From the IMG/VR virus record IMGVR_UViG_3300044632_001448, positions 1 to 46,604 of that record: a stretch of 46,604 nucleotides of DNA; one strand, 5' to 3'. Source of the stretch: a virus. Below the pieces are notes generated by a model, which saw only the letters and a list, made by a program, of their open reading frames with translations, ran no database searches and was not told the DNA's origin. A program made the position numbers and the translations under genes. Of this stretch, positions 28,629-35,834 are shown in pieces (positions within the stretch are counted from its first letter, which is position 1; each line of letters starts with the position of its first letter).

Positions 28629-30518
28629 TCAGACTATCTGACATCCACCTGCACTACAGGCAAACTCCTTTGCGGATTCAGTATTGTCTTCTGCCTCGTA
28701 TTTAGACAGATCTTTAAAGTTAACTTTAACCTTAGGATGTGCTGAATAGGTTGCAGAATCAATCTGCTCAAAAGGTGCCTGAGCATAGGTGTGGCTGTCG
28801 CCACCGGGAAGGAACGAGATGCCTGTTGCGACATCAAAGTTTTCCCAGAGCCAGTTACCGACTTCAAGGAATTCAGAGTCCTTGTAGTTGACGGTGATTG
28901 ATGGCTTGTGATGGCAGAAGTGCTCTTGATAAGTTTTCCACAGATCAAGATGGTCCAGTGCGCGAAGTTCCTCAGTGGTCATGGTTCCCTTTGGAGCCTT
29001 CATCGCAAACGTAAAGACGGCAGTAGAAGTTGGGTTGATGACATCATCCTCGCACGGGACGCCTTGATCCTTCATTAAATTGTACAGAGGATCTTTCTTG
29101 TCCAGACGAATTCTGCGGTAATAATAATCCGCATAGCGAGGATGCAGACCCGAGGCAGAGTCCACCAAACACGATGTAGTGCCTTCAGGCTTCACGCAAG
29201 TAACTGACTTGCTAGGATTGATTCCCAACTTCTCTGCCCACTTGAGATTCGTCGCAGTCGAATGATCACGAAGAGTCTCAAGAAGACGAACAAGCTTTGG
29301 CTTGCCTTCCAAACCACTGGTAAGCTTGTTGTCAAAAATACCTGTCATGGATACGCCAAGCAATCTTTCCTCTTCACAGTTCTTCTTCCACTCTGGACGA
29401 AGGTATGGGAAGTTGGTAAAGGTAGATTGAACAGTACCGATGATTGTAGCGATTTCAATCTTCTTCTTCAGTGTTGCGGCAGTATCGTCTTGACGAACTA
29501 CGACTGTAGAAAGATTGCAAAATTCAAATGGTTTGAGAATGATCTCTGAGCATGGGTTTGTACCATATTCGCAGTCTGGATCGCGGCCAGACTTTGCAGC
29601 CTGTTCCTGTAGTGCCTTACGATTGATCATTCCACGCTCACCGCTGTGGCTGTTGTAGAGTGATGTCCATTCTTCAAGGAATTGTCCCATTGGGGGACGA
29701 CCACGATAAACAGCAGAGTTGTTGGCATATGAACGGAAGCCAGCCTGCTCCCACCATGCACCACTCTTGCAGAGTGCCATCTCACGATCAGCAAGATCGC
29801 TCAACGAGATCATGGCAGAACGGCGAACGCCACCAACAATAACTGCGTTTGCAATAGCACAGCAAACATCGTGACATTCAAGAGCAGTCAATCTGCGCCC
29901 TTGTGCATTGTAGAATACTTTTACGACAAACTTGAATAGATTGTCTAGAGGAGCAGGCCCACTGGCACGACCGCCAAAGGTCTTGAGTCTTGCACCAGCA
30001 GGACGAATCTTGCTTAAATCCCATTTAACGTGACGACCCGCATAGAGGTGATCCATAATGAACTTGATTGCGTTGCCCCAACCTTCCTTGGAGTCCTCAA
30101 CAACATAAGTTATATTGAAAGACTTTTCAATCTTGTTAGCAACTTGTGGAAGCTTATCGGTGTATTGACGTTCAACAGAATAACCAACGCCGGTTCCATT
30201 CATCAGAACTACAAAAAGTTCTGCAAATGATTCAAGAGAATCGATTGGTAGATAAGAACAATTGTACAAGCAAGTGTTATCATGATCCAATGCAGGACCA
30301 GCAGTCATTAGGCTGCGCATTGAAGGAAGAACTTCTAGATTGAGAATTGCTTCCTTGACATCAGGGCGTTCTGCAAGTTGTGGAACCTTACCCGTAAAAT
30401 ACTTCCACCATCGATCTACACATTCATCCCAAGTCTCACGACGATTTTGGTCGTTGAGCCAGCGAGAGTAGCGAGAGATAAAAATAAACGATTGAAATGG
30501 TGATAAAATTTCGGCCAT
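28629..30518 (-). CDS. nrdJ: Class II (adenosylcobalamin-dependent) ribonucleotide reductase, monomeric type
   Basis: 629 residues. Reduces ribonucleotides to deoxyribonucleotides for phage DNA synthesis with B12 as radical source. Visible: NTCLYNCSYLPIDSLESFAE near residue 82 (first redox Cys), NGTGVGYSVERQYTDKLP, the active-site NPCSEIILKPFEFCNLST (about 318-335), PEGTTSCLVDSASGLHPRYA (about 442-461), and the C-terminal CSAGGCQIV thiol pair. It resembles the monomeric RTPR type (739 residues in Lactobacillus leichmannii) but is about 110 shorter, so accessory parts are trimmed. TAGGA precedes ATG and a CTAAATA box overlaps the upstream ThyX stop. A B12-requiring enzyme needs a host that makes or imports cobalamin. 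Confidence 0.88.
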   Translation of the reverse strand: MAEILSPFQSFIFISRYSRWLNDQNRRETWDECVDRWWKYFTGKVPQLAERPDVKEAILNLEVLPSMRSLMTAGPALDHDNTCLYNCSYLPIDSLESFAELFVVLMNGTGVGYSVERQYTDKLPQVANKIEKSFNITYVVEDSKEGWGNAIKFIMDHLYAGRHVKWDLSKIRPAGARLKTFGGRASGPAPLDNLFKFVVKVFYNAQGRRLTALECHDVCCAIANAVIVGGVRRSAMISLSDLADREMALCKSGAWWEQAGFRSYANNSAVYRGRPPMGQFLEEWTSLYNSHSGERGMINRKALQEQAAKSGRDPDCEYGTNPCSEIILKPFEFCNLSTVVVRQDDTAATLKKKIEIATIIGTVQSTFTNFPYLRPEWKKNCEEERLLGVSMTGIFDNKLTSGLEGKPKLVRLLETLRDHSTATNLKWAEKLGINPSKSVTCVKPEGTTSCLVDSASGLHPRYADYYYRRIRLDKKDPLYNLMKDQGVPCEDDVINPTSTAVFTFAMKAPKGTMTTEELRALDHLDLWKTYQEHFCHHKPSITVNYKDSEFLEVGNWLWENFDVATGISFLPGGDSHTYAQAPFEQIDSATYSAHPKVKVNFKDLSKYEAEDNTESAKEFACSAGGCQIV

Positions 30519-30541
30519 AATTAAATTCCTAAGTGGGTGTT

Positions 30542-31255
30542 TTATTTAGTTGTTAGAGTCTGCCACGAAACCGGAAAAAGAGGAGCAATTAATTTATCAA
30601 TTGCTTTTGCATATTCCTGAATTTCCCATTGGGCATGTGCGTCAATTCTCAAGTTATAAACGCGGGCAAATGCATAGAGAGAACCAGTCCACACAAATTC
30701 CGTATAAGTTCCTTGTGGCAATATTGAACGCGCCTGTTCAGGAGCAACACCATCAGCCAAAAGTTTATTGTAAAGATCCAAACATTCCTTTGCAACGCCA
30801 TTATACTCCTGACGAAGTTTGATGCACGTATCCATATCTTCAATTGGACCACTGCTGCCTTGCTTGGCTCCATCAGTAGGAGAACTTCTCCACAGTGGGG
30901 TGTAGATCTCCGGTTCAAATGTAACATAACGGCGACTAACCTCATTCATTGTGAGGCCAATCTGATGCTTGCCCAATTGTGCACGAACAAAGATTGGGCA
31001 CTTAATTCGAAGCGTGATCTGCGGATGGCAGAACGGAGTAAAGTGATTATGCTTTCCGAGATATTTAATTAACTTTGCATCACGTTCAGGAAGTTTTTTT
31101 CCTGTGATGTTTCCAGTCCAATGCTGTTCACCTTCCCAATAACTTTCTTTATTAAAAGAAACTCTTGCTGCATTAACAACACTCAGATCAGAGCCCATAT
31201 AATCCACTAGATCGACGTGTCCGTGATCTAGGACAAAATACTTAGTCTGCTCCAT
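30542..31255 (-). CDS. thyX: Flavin-dependent thymidylate synthase ThyX
   Basis: 237 residues, normal for ThyX. Makes dTMP from dUMP with FAD and methylene-tetrahydrofolate. Visible: LVDYMGSDLSVVNAARVSFN near the N-terminus, HNHFTPFCHPQITLRIKCPI (His-rich ThyX strand) and RAQLGKHQIGLTMNEVSRRY, the place of the RHR..S motif, here KHQ instead of RHR; NExSRRY is kept. C-terminal RSILPQGTYTEFVWTGSLYA fits the dUMP site. Start 31255 is chosen because upstream in-frame codons lie in the previous gene; overlap is 14 nt. Confidence 0.88.
   Translation of the reverse strand: MEQTKYFVLDHGHVDLVDYMGSDLSVVNAARVSFNKESYWEGEQHWTGNITGKKLPERDAKLIKYLGKHNHFTPFCHPQITLRIKCPIFVRAQLGKHQIGLTMNEVSRRYVTFEPEIYTPLWRSSPTDGAKQGSSGPIEDMDTCIKLRQEYNGVAKECLDLYNKLLADGVAPEQARSILPQGTYTEFVWTGSLYAFARVYNLRIDAHAQWEIQEYAKAIDKLIAPLFPVSWQTLTTK
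30543..30549 (-). promoter_or_regulatory. Late-type box, CTAAATA, before the reductase
   Basis: Box overlapping the ThyX stop (ACT AAA TAA); 24 nt to ATG 30518, with TAGGA in between. It may give extra transcription to the reductase and tRNA-Asn. Confidence 0.45.
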
Positions 31256-31490
31256 TTTTATGTTCTGTATCTCTGTCATCCTTCTCATCCTCATCATTAT
31301 CAACAAGTTCAATTGTAACACCAGTAACTTTAGTAAAGTCTGCAGCGTATTCACGCGCTCTATGCCAAAGTTCAGGATTCATTTCTTTTACATATTCTCC
31401 AAAACGTTGAACGAATATTAAATAAGCTTCGCTAGCTTTTAAAATATCTTCTTCAGACATGTCTTCATTATCTTTATTATTTTTATTCAT
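31242..31490 (-). CDS. Small acidic phage protein, unknown
   Basis: 82 residues: MNKNNKDNEDMSEEDILKAS, a helix with AYLIFVQRFGEYVKEMNPEL, and an acidic end (VDNDEDEKDDRDTEHKNGAD). Helical and very acidic; unknown function. It begins 1 nt after the primase stop and overlaps thyX by 14 nt, so it belongs to the replication operon. Confidence 0.6.
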   Translation of the reverse strand: MNKNNKDNEDMSEEDILKASEAYLIFVQRFGEYVKEMNPELWHRAREYAADFTKVTGVTIELVDNDEDEKDDRDTEHKNGAD

Positions 31491-31491
31491 T

Positions 31492-32478
31492 TTAAATTTT
31501 CTTCCAGTAAGTATACTTCATTTTAGCCTTTAGTCCAGAATAAACATTATTAATGATTAGTCGCATTACCAAATTTTGGCCATACACTTTAACCATATCA
31601 TTAATGTCTTTCTTATCAATTTCGGGTGGCCAGATTACTACGTTTCTTCCAGCATCTATGTACTTTCCGACCAAAGTAACAATTTCTGTGTTGCGAGGCT
31701 CATTGTCAAAAATAAAAATTACTTTTGACTTTTGAATTTTTTCAGGCAATTCTTCAATCCAACCAGCACCTTGCATTGCAATTCCATTTGGAATAAACAT
31801 GGAATCAATTGGTCCTTCAGTTACAAATACAGTGTCGTATGGATTTACTTTATCCAAATTGTACCAAAGGCGTTCTTGATTATCTGCCTTTAGTGTGATG
31901 TAGCGAATTGCAGGGTTTCCTTCGTCAAACGATCTTCCCTGAACTCCAATAAGTTTGCCATCTTCATCGTAAAATGGTATGACCAGTCTGGCTTCAGCCT
32001 TGCCTTCTCTATCAAAAGCTGACATGACTTTACTAAAATCAGAGCAGTAATAAAAATTACTATACTTTTCTTTCGGTATTTGTCTAGATTCAACATATTT
32101 TACTGCCTTGTGCTCATTATTTAGCAAGTCAATCCGCGTTCCAAGATCACTGAAAACCGGTTGTCGTTTTTCTGGTTTTTCAATTTTAATAGGTTCTGGG
32201 TTTTTATCTTTAAAAACTTCAAACGCATATTCTTTGCAGAGTGTCGGGCTAATAGACTCAAGAACACCATATAAATTACAGGCAAAACCGCAATTGTGAC
32301 ATTTGTATACATAATGACCTTTGTTCTCAAAAAAGTATCCCCTTGTCTTGGACTTATTCTTTTTTGAGTCACCACACTTAAAACATCTGCATGTGGCTAA
32401 TGTTTCTTTCTTCCACTTAAACTTCTCAAGTGAACCAGAAACAAGATTTACAAACTTCTTGTCTATATATATGCTCAC
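31492..32478 (-). CDS. 61: DNA primase, T4 gp61-like, zinc-binding and Toprim
   Basis: 328 residues. N-terminal zinc-binding part with CRCFKCGD and YVYKCHNCGF (two CxxC pairs, about residues 30-61); Toprim core VFVTEGPIDSMFIPNGIAMQ (Glu of EGxxD, about 216) and KVIFIFDNEPRN (DxD-type segment). Synthesises RNA primers together with the gp41-like helicase encoded upstream. ATG overlaps the helicase stop by 4 nt (ATGA). Confidence 0.88.
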   Translation of the reverse strand: MSIYIDKKFVNLVSGSLEKFKWKKETLATCRCFKCGDSKKNKSKTRGYFFENKGHYVYKCHNCGFACNLYGVLESISPTLCKEYAFEVFKDKNPEPIKIEKPEKRQPVFSDLGTRIDLLNNEHKAVKYVESRQIPKEKYSNFYYCSDFSKVMSAFDREGKAEARLVIPFYDEDGKLIGVQGRSFDEGNPAIRYITLKADNQERLWYNLDKVNPYDTVFVTEGPIDSMFIPNGIAMQGAGWIEELPEKIQKSKVIFIFDNEPRNTEIVTLVGKYIDAGRNVVIWPPEIDKKDINDMVKVYGQNLVMRLIINNVYSGLKAKMKYTYWKKI

Positions 32479-33890
32479 GCCGATTCCTCAAACGTCCAGT
32501 TCACAGCCTTGTTCTTTTTCTTTCCAAATTTTGGATTAAAAGACTGACCATCTGAACCAGATGCATATCCCTCTTCTTCTGTATTGTTGGCGTTGACAAG
32601 ATTGTTGCTGGTGTTGTCCACATCATAGAATTTCATCTTTGACTTGTTTACACCAATCAAGAACTTTCTATTCTTGGTTAGATCGTTACCGCGATTCTTT
32701 AGTTGCTTGACCATCAATTGGCCAGCTTCGGCAAGTTCTTCGTTCTCAATAAGAGCAAAGAAGAAATCCGCAGTCTGTGGCAAACCAAAGCTTTCCGATG
32801 TATCTGTCATCTCCATGTCACTGCTCTTCGCACCTTCGCGGTTTACCTGAGTAGCAGTCCACAGAGGAACATTAAATTGTTTGGCCAAACCACGCAACTC
32901 TTCAGCGATTCCCTTTACATAGGTATAGCTATTCATTCCGTTGCCTAGTTTGAATCTTGCACAAGAACAAATATTCAAGTAGTCTACAAAGATTACATCG
33001 GGTGTAAACTTCTTCTTGATCTTTAACTCTTCCATCAAGTTGCGGAAGTGTGTCACGTTTGCTGCAGCAGTTGGGTATTCTTTAATAATCAACTTTCCAC
33101 GGCAAATCTTCTTTAGGTTGTCCACTTTGCTTTCGTATTGAGTAAGAGGCATTTGCTCAAGAATATGCATATCCGTATCAAGAAGGTTTGCATCAATTCG
33201 TTTTGCAATTTCTTCTTCTGCCATCTCAAGAGTAATGTAAAGAACATTCATATTCTGTGCTAAACATGCTGCTGCATGGTGACACAAGAATGCACTTTTA
33301 CCTACACCCGATGCTGCCATAACAACGTTCAGTGTTTTCTTGCGAGTACCACCCCGTGTGATCTTGTTGAACATTTCCAGATCGAAGCCAATTTTTTCTT
33401 CAACTCTATGGTAGTATTCATAACGCTCATCAACGTCCTCAAGAAAATCGTGCCCTACTCTGGTATCGAATGATACCGAAAGAGCCTTTGACATAATCTC
33501 TGGGATAGCATTTTGAGTCTTTTCTTTATCCTTGCCCTCAATGATACCAATGGATTCCATGATACCATTATAAATGGCTTTTTCCTTGCAGAACTTTTCA
33601 GTCTGCTCAACAAGCCAAACAGTATCTGATTTCTCCCCTTCCTTGAACATATCATCGGATATGGAAACACACTTCTTGAATTCAATTTCTCCAAGAGAGG
33701 TTTCATTTTCAAGCGATACCAATATGGCATCTTTGGTTGGAAGGCTGTTGTATTTAAGAATAAACTTAGATACAATGTTAAAGACAGTCTTTTCCGACTT
33801 GTCCTGAAAGTATGCTTCCTGAAGGAAGGGTACAACCTTCCTTGAATAGTCCTCGTTCAAAACGAGGTTTTTCAAGATTACTGATTCCAT
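32475..33890 (-). CDS. 41: Replicative DNA helicase, DnaB family (T4 gp41-like)
   Basis: 471 residues. N-terminal helical domain to about 165, then RecA-type motor: Walker A MAASGVGKSAFLCHHAAACL (about 190-210), Walker B DVIFVDYLNICSCARF (about 301-316) and GLAKQFNVPLWTATQVNREG (motif H3/H4 region, about 339-358). C-terminal tail is Asn-rich and basic. Unwinds DNA ahead of the polymerase. ATG lies 6 nt after TATAAT, so the mRNA may be leaderless. Confidence 0.92.
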   Translation of the reverse strand: MESVILKNLVLNEDYSRKVVPFLQEAYFQDKSEKTVFNIVSKFILKYNSLPTKDAILVSLENETSLGEIEFKKCVSISDDMFKEGEKSDTVWLVEQTEKFCKEKAIYNGIMESIGIIEGKDKEKTQNAIPEIMSKALSVSFDTRVGHDFLEDVDERYEYYHRVEEKIGFDLEMFNKITRGGTRKKTLNVVMAASGVGKSAFLCHHAAACLAQNMNVLYITLEMAEEEIAKRIDANLLDTDMHILEQMPLTQYESKVDNLKKICRGKLIIKEYPTAAANVTHFRNLMEELKIKKKFTPDVIFVDYLNICSCARFKLGNGMNSYTYVKGIAEELRGLAKQFNVPLWTATQVNREGAKSSDMEMTDTSESFGLPQTADFFFALIENEELAEAGQLMVKQLKNRGNDLTKNRKFLIGVNKSKMKFYDVDNTSNNLVNANNTEEEGYASGSDGQSFNPKFGKKKNKAVNWTFEESA

Positions 33891-33896
33891 TTTTGT

Positions 33897-33924
33897 ATTA
33901 TACTCTTAATTTAAGTTAAGTCTA
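33897..33924 (-). promoter_or_regulatory. Early promoter TAGACT-N16-TATAAT, helicase
   Basis: Minus strand: TAGACT (33924-33919; one mismatch to TTGACT), 16 bp, TATAAT (33902-33897), 6 nt, ATG 33890. Confidence 0.72.
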
Positions 33925-34242
33925 TTAACTGTCTTGATGAACATCATCTTCTAGATCTGACGAATCATTTTTCTTTACTTCTACACCACTCTCAACAATT
34001 TTAACAAAAATTTCACCTACAGTGTTTGTAAAATTTATTTCATTTTTATCAAAATCATCTGGTGCATTGATAATATCAATTTCCATAGTAACGTTTAGAT
34101 CGTCATTTTCTTCTTTGAGACTGATTTTGCCATACTTATAAACAATACCAGCATATTCCCCATTTTTTATTATTATGGGGCAGGTTTGTGTCGGGTCTGT
34201 GCTTGCATCATTTAAAAATTCAAATTCAATCTTGCTGTCCAT
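33925..34242 (-). CDS. Small acidic phage protein between uvsX and helicase genes
   Basis: 105 residues: MDSKIEFEFLNDASTDPTQT, two beta-like segments (GIVYKYGKISLKEENDDLNV) and a C-terminal acidic end (SSDLEDDVHQDS). Unknown; its place suggests a replication accessory. Start 34242 overlaps UvsX by 17 nt; a longer frame from 34272 is rejected because its first ten codons are UvsX sequence in another frame. Confidence 0.55.
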   Translation of the reverse strand: MDSKIEFEFLNDASTDPTQTCPIIIKNGEYAGIVYKYGKISLKEENDDLNVTMEIDIINAPDDFDKNEINFTNTVGEIFVKIVESGVEVKKNDSSDLEDDVHQDS

Positions 34243-35248
34243 ATTTAAAATCTTTCTGTATAGCTGCGTCAAGTTTATCTAGTATGTCCTTAGTATAATA
34301 CTTTTCTGGGTCGTCGTCAATATTTTTTTCAAAAACTTTAGACCCATCAGGTAATTCAATTCTTGTAGAAATCTTTTTAAAGATTCCATACTTAATAGCT
34401 AAATCCGTGAGACCATAATAACGACTTAAGCCACTTGTGTAATTAAGTCTAGTTTCAACTTGAGTATTTTCTTTTACAAATCTATTTTTGTAATTTGTGC
34501 ACTTAATAAAGTTACCAACAACACCTTCATCAGTTTTGTCCTTTGACTTGGAAAGAGTCAAAATAGTACTTGCCGCATACTTTAATCCAACTCCACCACC
34601 AAGTTCCTTAGTTGGAACATATGAACCAATAACTTGATAAGTGTGGTTTGTAAGAAGCATTGGAATATTTGCTTTACCAAGCTTTAAAGTCAATACTCTG
34701 AATGTTGCCTTTGTTTGCTGAGCCTTTGTCATGTCTCTGACATTTTTGCCTTCAGCAGAATCATTCATTTCTTTTTCTGTTGACAACATGCCCAATGAGT
34801 CAAGAACCATAAACATTGGCTTGCGGTCATCTTCTGGAGTTTCAAGAACATCATTGACGATCTTAAGTGCTTGTATCTTGAAATCTTCAATAGTTGCAAC
34901 AGGAACCACTGCAATTCTTTCTTTGTCAACTCCTCTTGACTCAAACATATTGGTGGTAACCGCTTGCTCTGTGTCAAAATAAATAACAATTCCTTCTGGA
35001 TTGTCTTTAAGAAATTGTGAAACAATTCCAAGAGCATAGAAAGTCTTTCCCGTAGCCGGATCTCCTGCTAAGCATGAGATCTTGTTGTTTGGAAGACCGC
35101 CGTATAAAGAACCAGACAAAAGGGCATTTAGTACATATGAACCAGTGTCAATAAATCCCGTGACATCAGACCCATCAATACCTTCCGCGACAACTTTTGC
35201 GTCTGGATTATTTATCTTTGAAATTAAGCTTTTTAAATATTTTGACAT
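34226..35248 (-). CDS. uvsX: UvsX-type RecA recombinase
   Basis: 340 residues, close to UvsX and RecA cores. Walker A AGDPATGKT (about residues 61-69), Walker B MFMVLDSLGMLSTEKE (about 142-157), the ATPase glutamine/loop region LLTNHTYQVIGSYVPTKELG and GGGVGLKYAASTILTLSKSK. Catalyses strand exchange and recombination-dependent replication. It starts 24 nt after the preceding gene, with an A-rich region and no strong Shine-Dalgarno. Confidence 0.9.
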   Translation of the reverse strand: MSKYLKSLISKINNPDAKVVAEGIDGSDVTGFIDTGSYVLNALLSGSLYGGLPNNKISCLAGDPATGKTFYALGIVSQFLKDNPEGIVIYFDTEQAVTTNMFESRGVDKERIAVVPVATIEDFKIQALKIVNDVLETPEDDRKPMFMVLDSLGMLSTEKEMNDSAEGKNVRDMTKAQQTKATFRVLTLKLGKANIPMLLTNHTYQVIGSYVPTKELGGGVGLKYAASTILTLSKSKDKTDEGVVGNFIKCTNYKNRFVKENTQVETRLNYTSGLSRYYGLTDLAIKYGIFKKISTRIELPDGSKVFEKNIDDDPEKYYTKDILDKLDAAIQKDFKYGQQD

Positions 35249-35272
35249 TTATTTTTTTCTTTTGGGTTTTCA

Positions 35273-35557
35273 TTAGCGAAGTTTTGATTTTCCACGTTTT
35301 GCATTTCTAGTTTTAATAATAACGGCAGCATAGTTTTCTTTTACTATGCTATGATCAATTTTTAAAGAATCAATAATCACTTCATCATCAACATCAAGAA
35401 GTCTATCACCAACCATATAACATGGGCCACCTTCAAAGTCAAATAAGTCAACGCCATGGCGAGTATACAAAGACCTACCTTCGACTTTGTAAGATCCATC
35501 TTCAAGAAGTGTTATAATCCGCTCATCACCATATCTAGATCTAATTTTCTTTATCAT
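35273..35557 (-). CDS. Small phage protein, unknown
   Basis: 94 residues: MIKKIRSRYGDERIITLLED, GSYKVEGRSLYTRHGVDLFD, a beta-rich pattern, then a basic end (RNAKRGKSKLR). No recognised family. AGGAG lies 9 nt before ATG. It belongs to the polymerase-uvsX stretch. Confidence 0.6.
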   Translation of the reverse strand: MIKKIRSRYGDERIITLLEDGSYKVEGRSLYTRHGVDLFDFEGGPCYMVGDRLLDVDDEVIIDSLKIDHSIVKENYAAVIIKTRNAKRGKSKLR

Positions 35558-35560
35558 TTA

Positions 35561-35800
35561 TTAATACTCCTGATTGACTGCCTTAAGCAATTCCATCTCT
35601 TCTTTCAACTCTTCTAGCTCTTCTTTGAGTTTATTGATTACTATATTCTGTCTCTGAATTTCTCTCTTCTGTTCTTCAATGACACTATTATTTGAAAAAT
35701 TTATTTCGTGTTTTGAATTAGAACTAAAAATATATTTACCATCAATAAATTCAGACTTTTTTGTACTATACTGTTTATATTTTTTAGAAAAACTTTTCAT
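35561..35800 (-). CDS. Small coiled-coil phage protein, leaderless
   Basis: 79 residues from ATG 35800: basic N-terminus (MKSFSKKYKQYSTKK), then a C-terminal coiled coil (LKEELEELKEEMELLKAVN). ATG 35800 lies 6 nt past a TATAAT box. A longer frame from TTG 35818 would include the -10 box, so it is rejected. Unknown function. Confidence 0.6.
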   Translation of the reverse strand: MKSFSKKYKQYSTKKSEFIDGKYIFSSNSKHEINFSNNSVIEEQKREIQRQNIVINKLKEELEELKEEMELLKAVNQEY

Positions 35801-35806
35801 TTTTTT

Positions 35807-35834
35807 ATTATACCTCAAACAAAGAAAGAATCAA
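35807..35834 (-). promoter_or_regulatory. Early promoter TTGATT-N16-TATAAT
   Basis: Minus strand: TTGATT (35834-35829) inside the last polymerase codons, 16 bp, TATAAT (35812-35807), 6 nt, ATG 35800. Confidence 0.72.

Noticed and set aside
35801-35818. TTG start adding six residues to the coiled-coil protein at 35800
   Set aside because: These codons are the -10 box and spacer of the early promoter; ATG 35800 is at the leaderless distance.
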